Shown here: positions 7,430-7,446 of the stretch, one piece after another
Numbering within the stretch: position 1 is the first letter of the stretch
Layout of the letters: every line of letters starts with the position of its first letter
Source of the DNA: Acidobacteriota bacterium
Lineage (GTDB): Bacteria; Acidobacteriota; Terriglobia; Terriglobales; Acidobacteriaceae
Assembly (NCBI GenBank): GCA_021799405.1
Contig: JAJZAL010000253.1
Span: 1 to 7,446, forward strand
Reading direction: 5' to 3'
Length of the DNA stretch: 7,446 nt
The notes under the pieces: generated by a model
The model's input: the letters and a program-made list of their open reading frames with translations, nothing else
What the model was told of the DNA's origin: nothing
Databases searched by the model: none
Made by a program: the position numbers and the translations under genes

Positions 7430-7438
7430 CTAGCACCT
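7425..7438. repeat. 14-bp perfect palindrome AGGTGCTAGCACCT
   Basis: A fully self-complementary 14-mer centred on CTAG, straddling the right edge of the putative element. It may be an operator for an unseen downstream gene, or the junction of two abutting repeat ends (both sides begin CACCT when read outward from the centre). The rest of 7321-7446 holds no supported gene. Confidence 0.55.
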
Positions 7439-7446
7439 ACGCTGGA

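Overview
The window holds two large genes on the + strand, in tandem, each coding for an exported enzyme of the glycoside hydrolase 38 (GH38) fold. It closes with a repeat-rich tail that I read as a small insertion in the 3' end of the second gene. Base composition is mixed (about half G+C by eye). The pairing of a secreted GH38 mannosidase with a GH38-like protein carrying a rhamnogalacturonan-lyase-type sugar-binding module suggests a soil or plant-litter polysaccharide degrader. Acidobacteriota is my best guess, from architecture alone. No rRNA, tRNA or taxonomic marker is present.

Region 1 (1-3330) is an alpha-mannosidase of the bacterial/MAN2C1-like GH38 class. It has the full metal and nucleophile set and an N-terminal beta-sandwich. 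A signal peptide runs off the left edge of the window, so the true start is not visible. Region 2 (3331-3525) is a 195-base spacer. It holds a GC-rich imperfect stem-loop, a 14-base dyad and only a weak promoter candidate. Region 3 (3526-7320) is a divergent GH38-like protein. It has a signal peptide, a module resembling polysaccharide lyase family 4 domain III, a small beta domain, a GH38 catalytic core with all four key residues in register, and the usual C-terminal beta-sandwiches. The motifs typical of classical mannosidases (GGMWVEPD-like and GDHGGGPT-like) are replaced, so its substrate may not be a plain alpha-mannoside.

Region 4 (about 7121-7446) is the least ordinary part. A perfect 16-bp inverted repeat (CACCTGAATTATGCAC at 7121-7136, its reverse complement at 7414-7429) encloses 309 bp with several hairpins, and a 14-bp perfect palindrome overlaps its right edge. 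This looks like a MITE or insertion-sequence remnant. The left repeat lies inside the second gene, so the last ~66 residues and the stop codon of that protein appear to be supplied by the element.

Taken together, the two enzymes would act outside the cytoplasm on related but different glycans. Co-transcription is possible but not shown.
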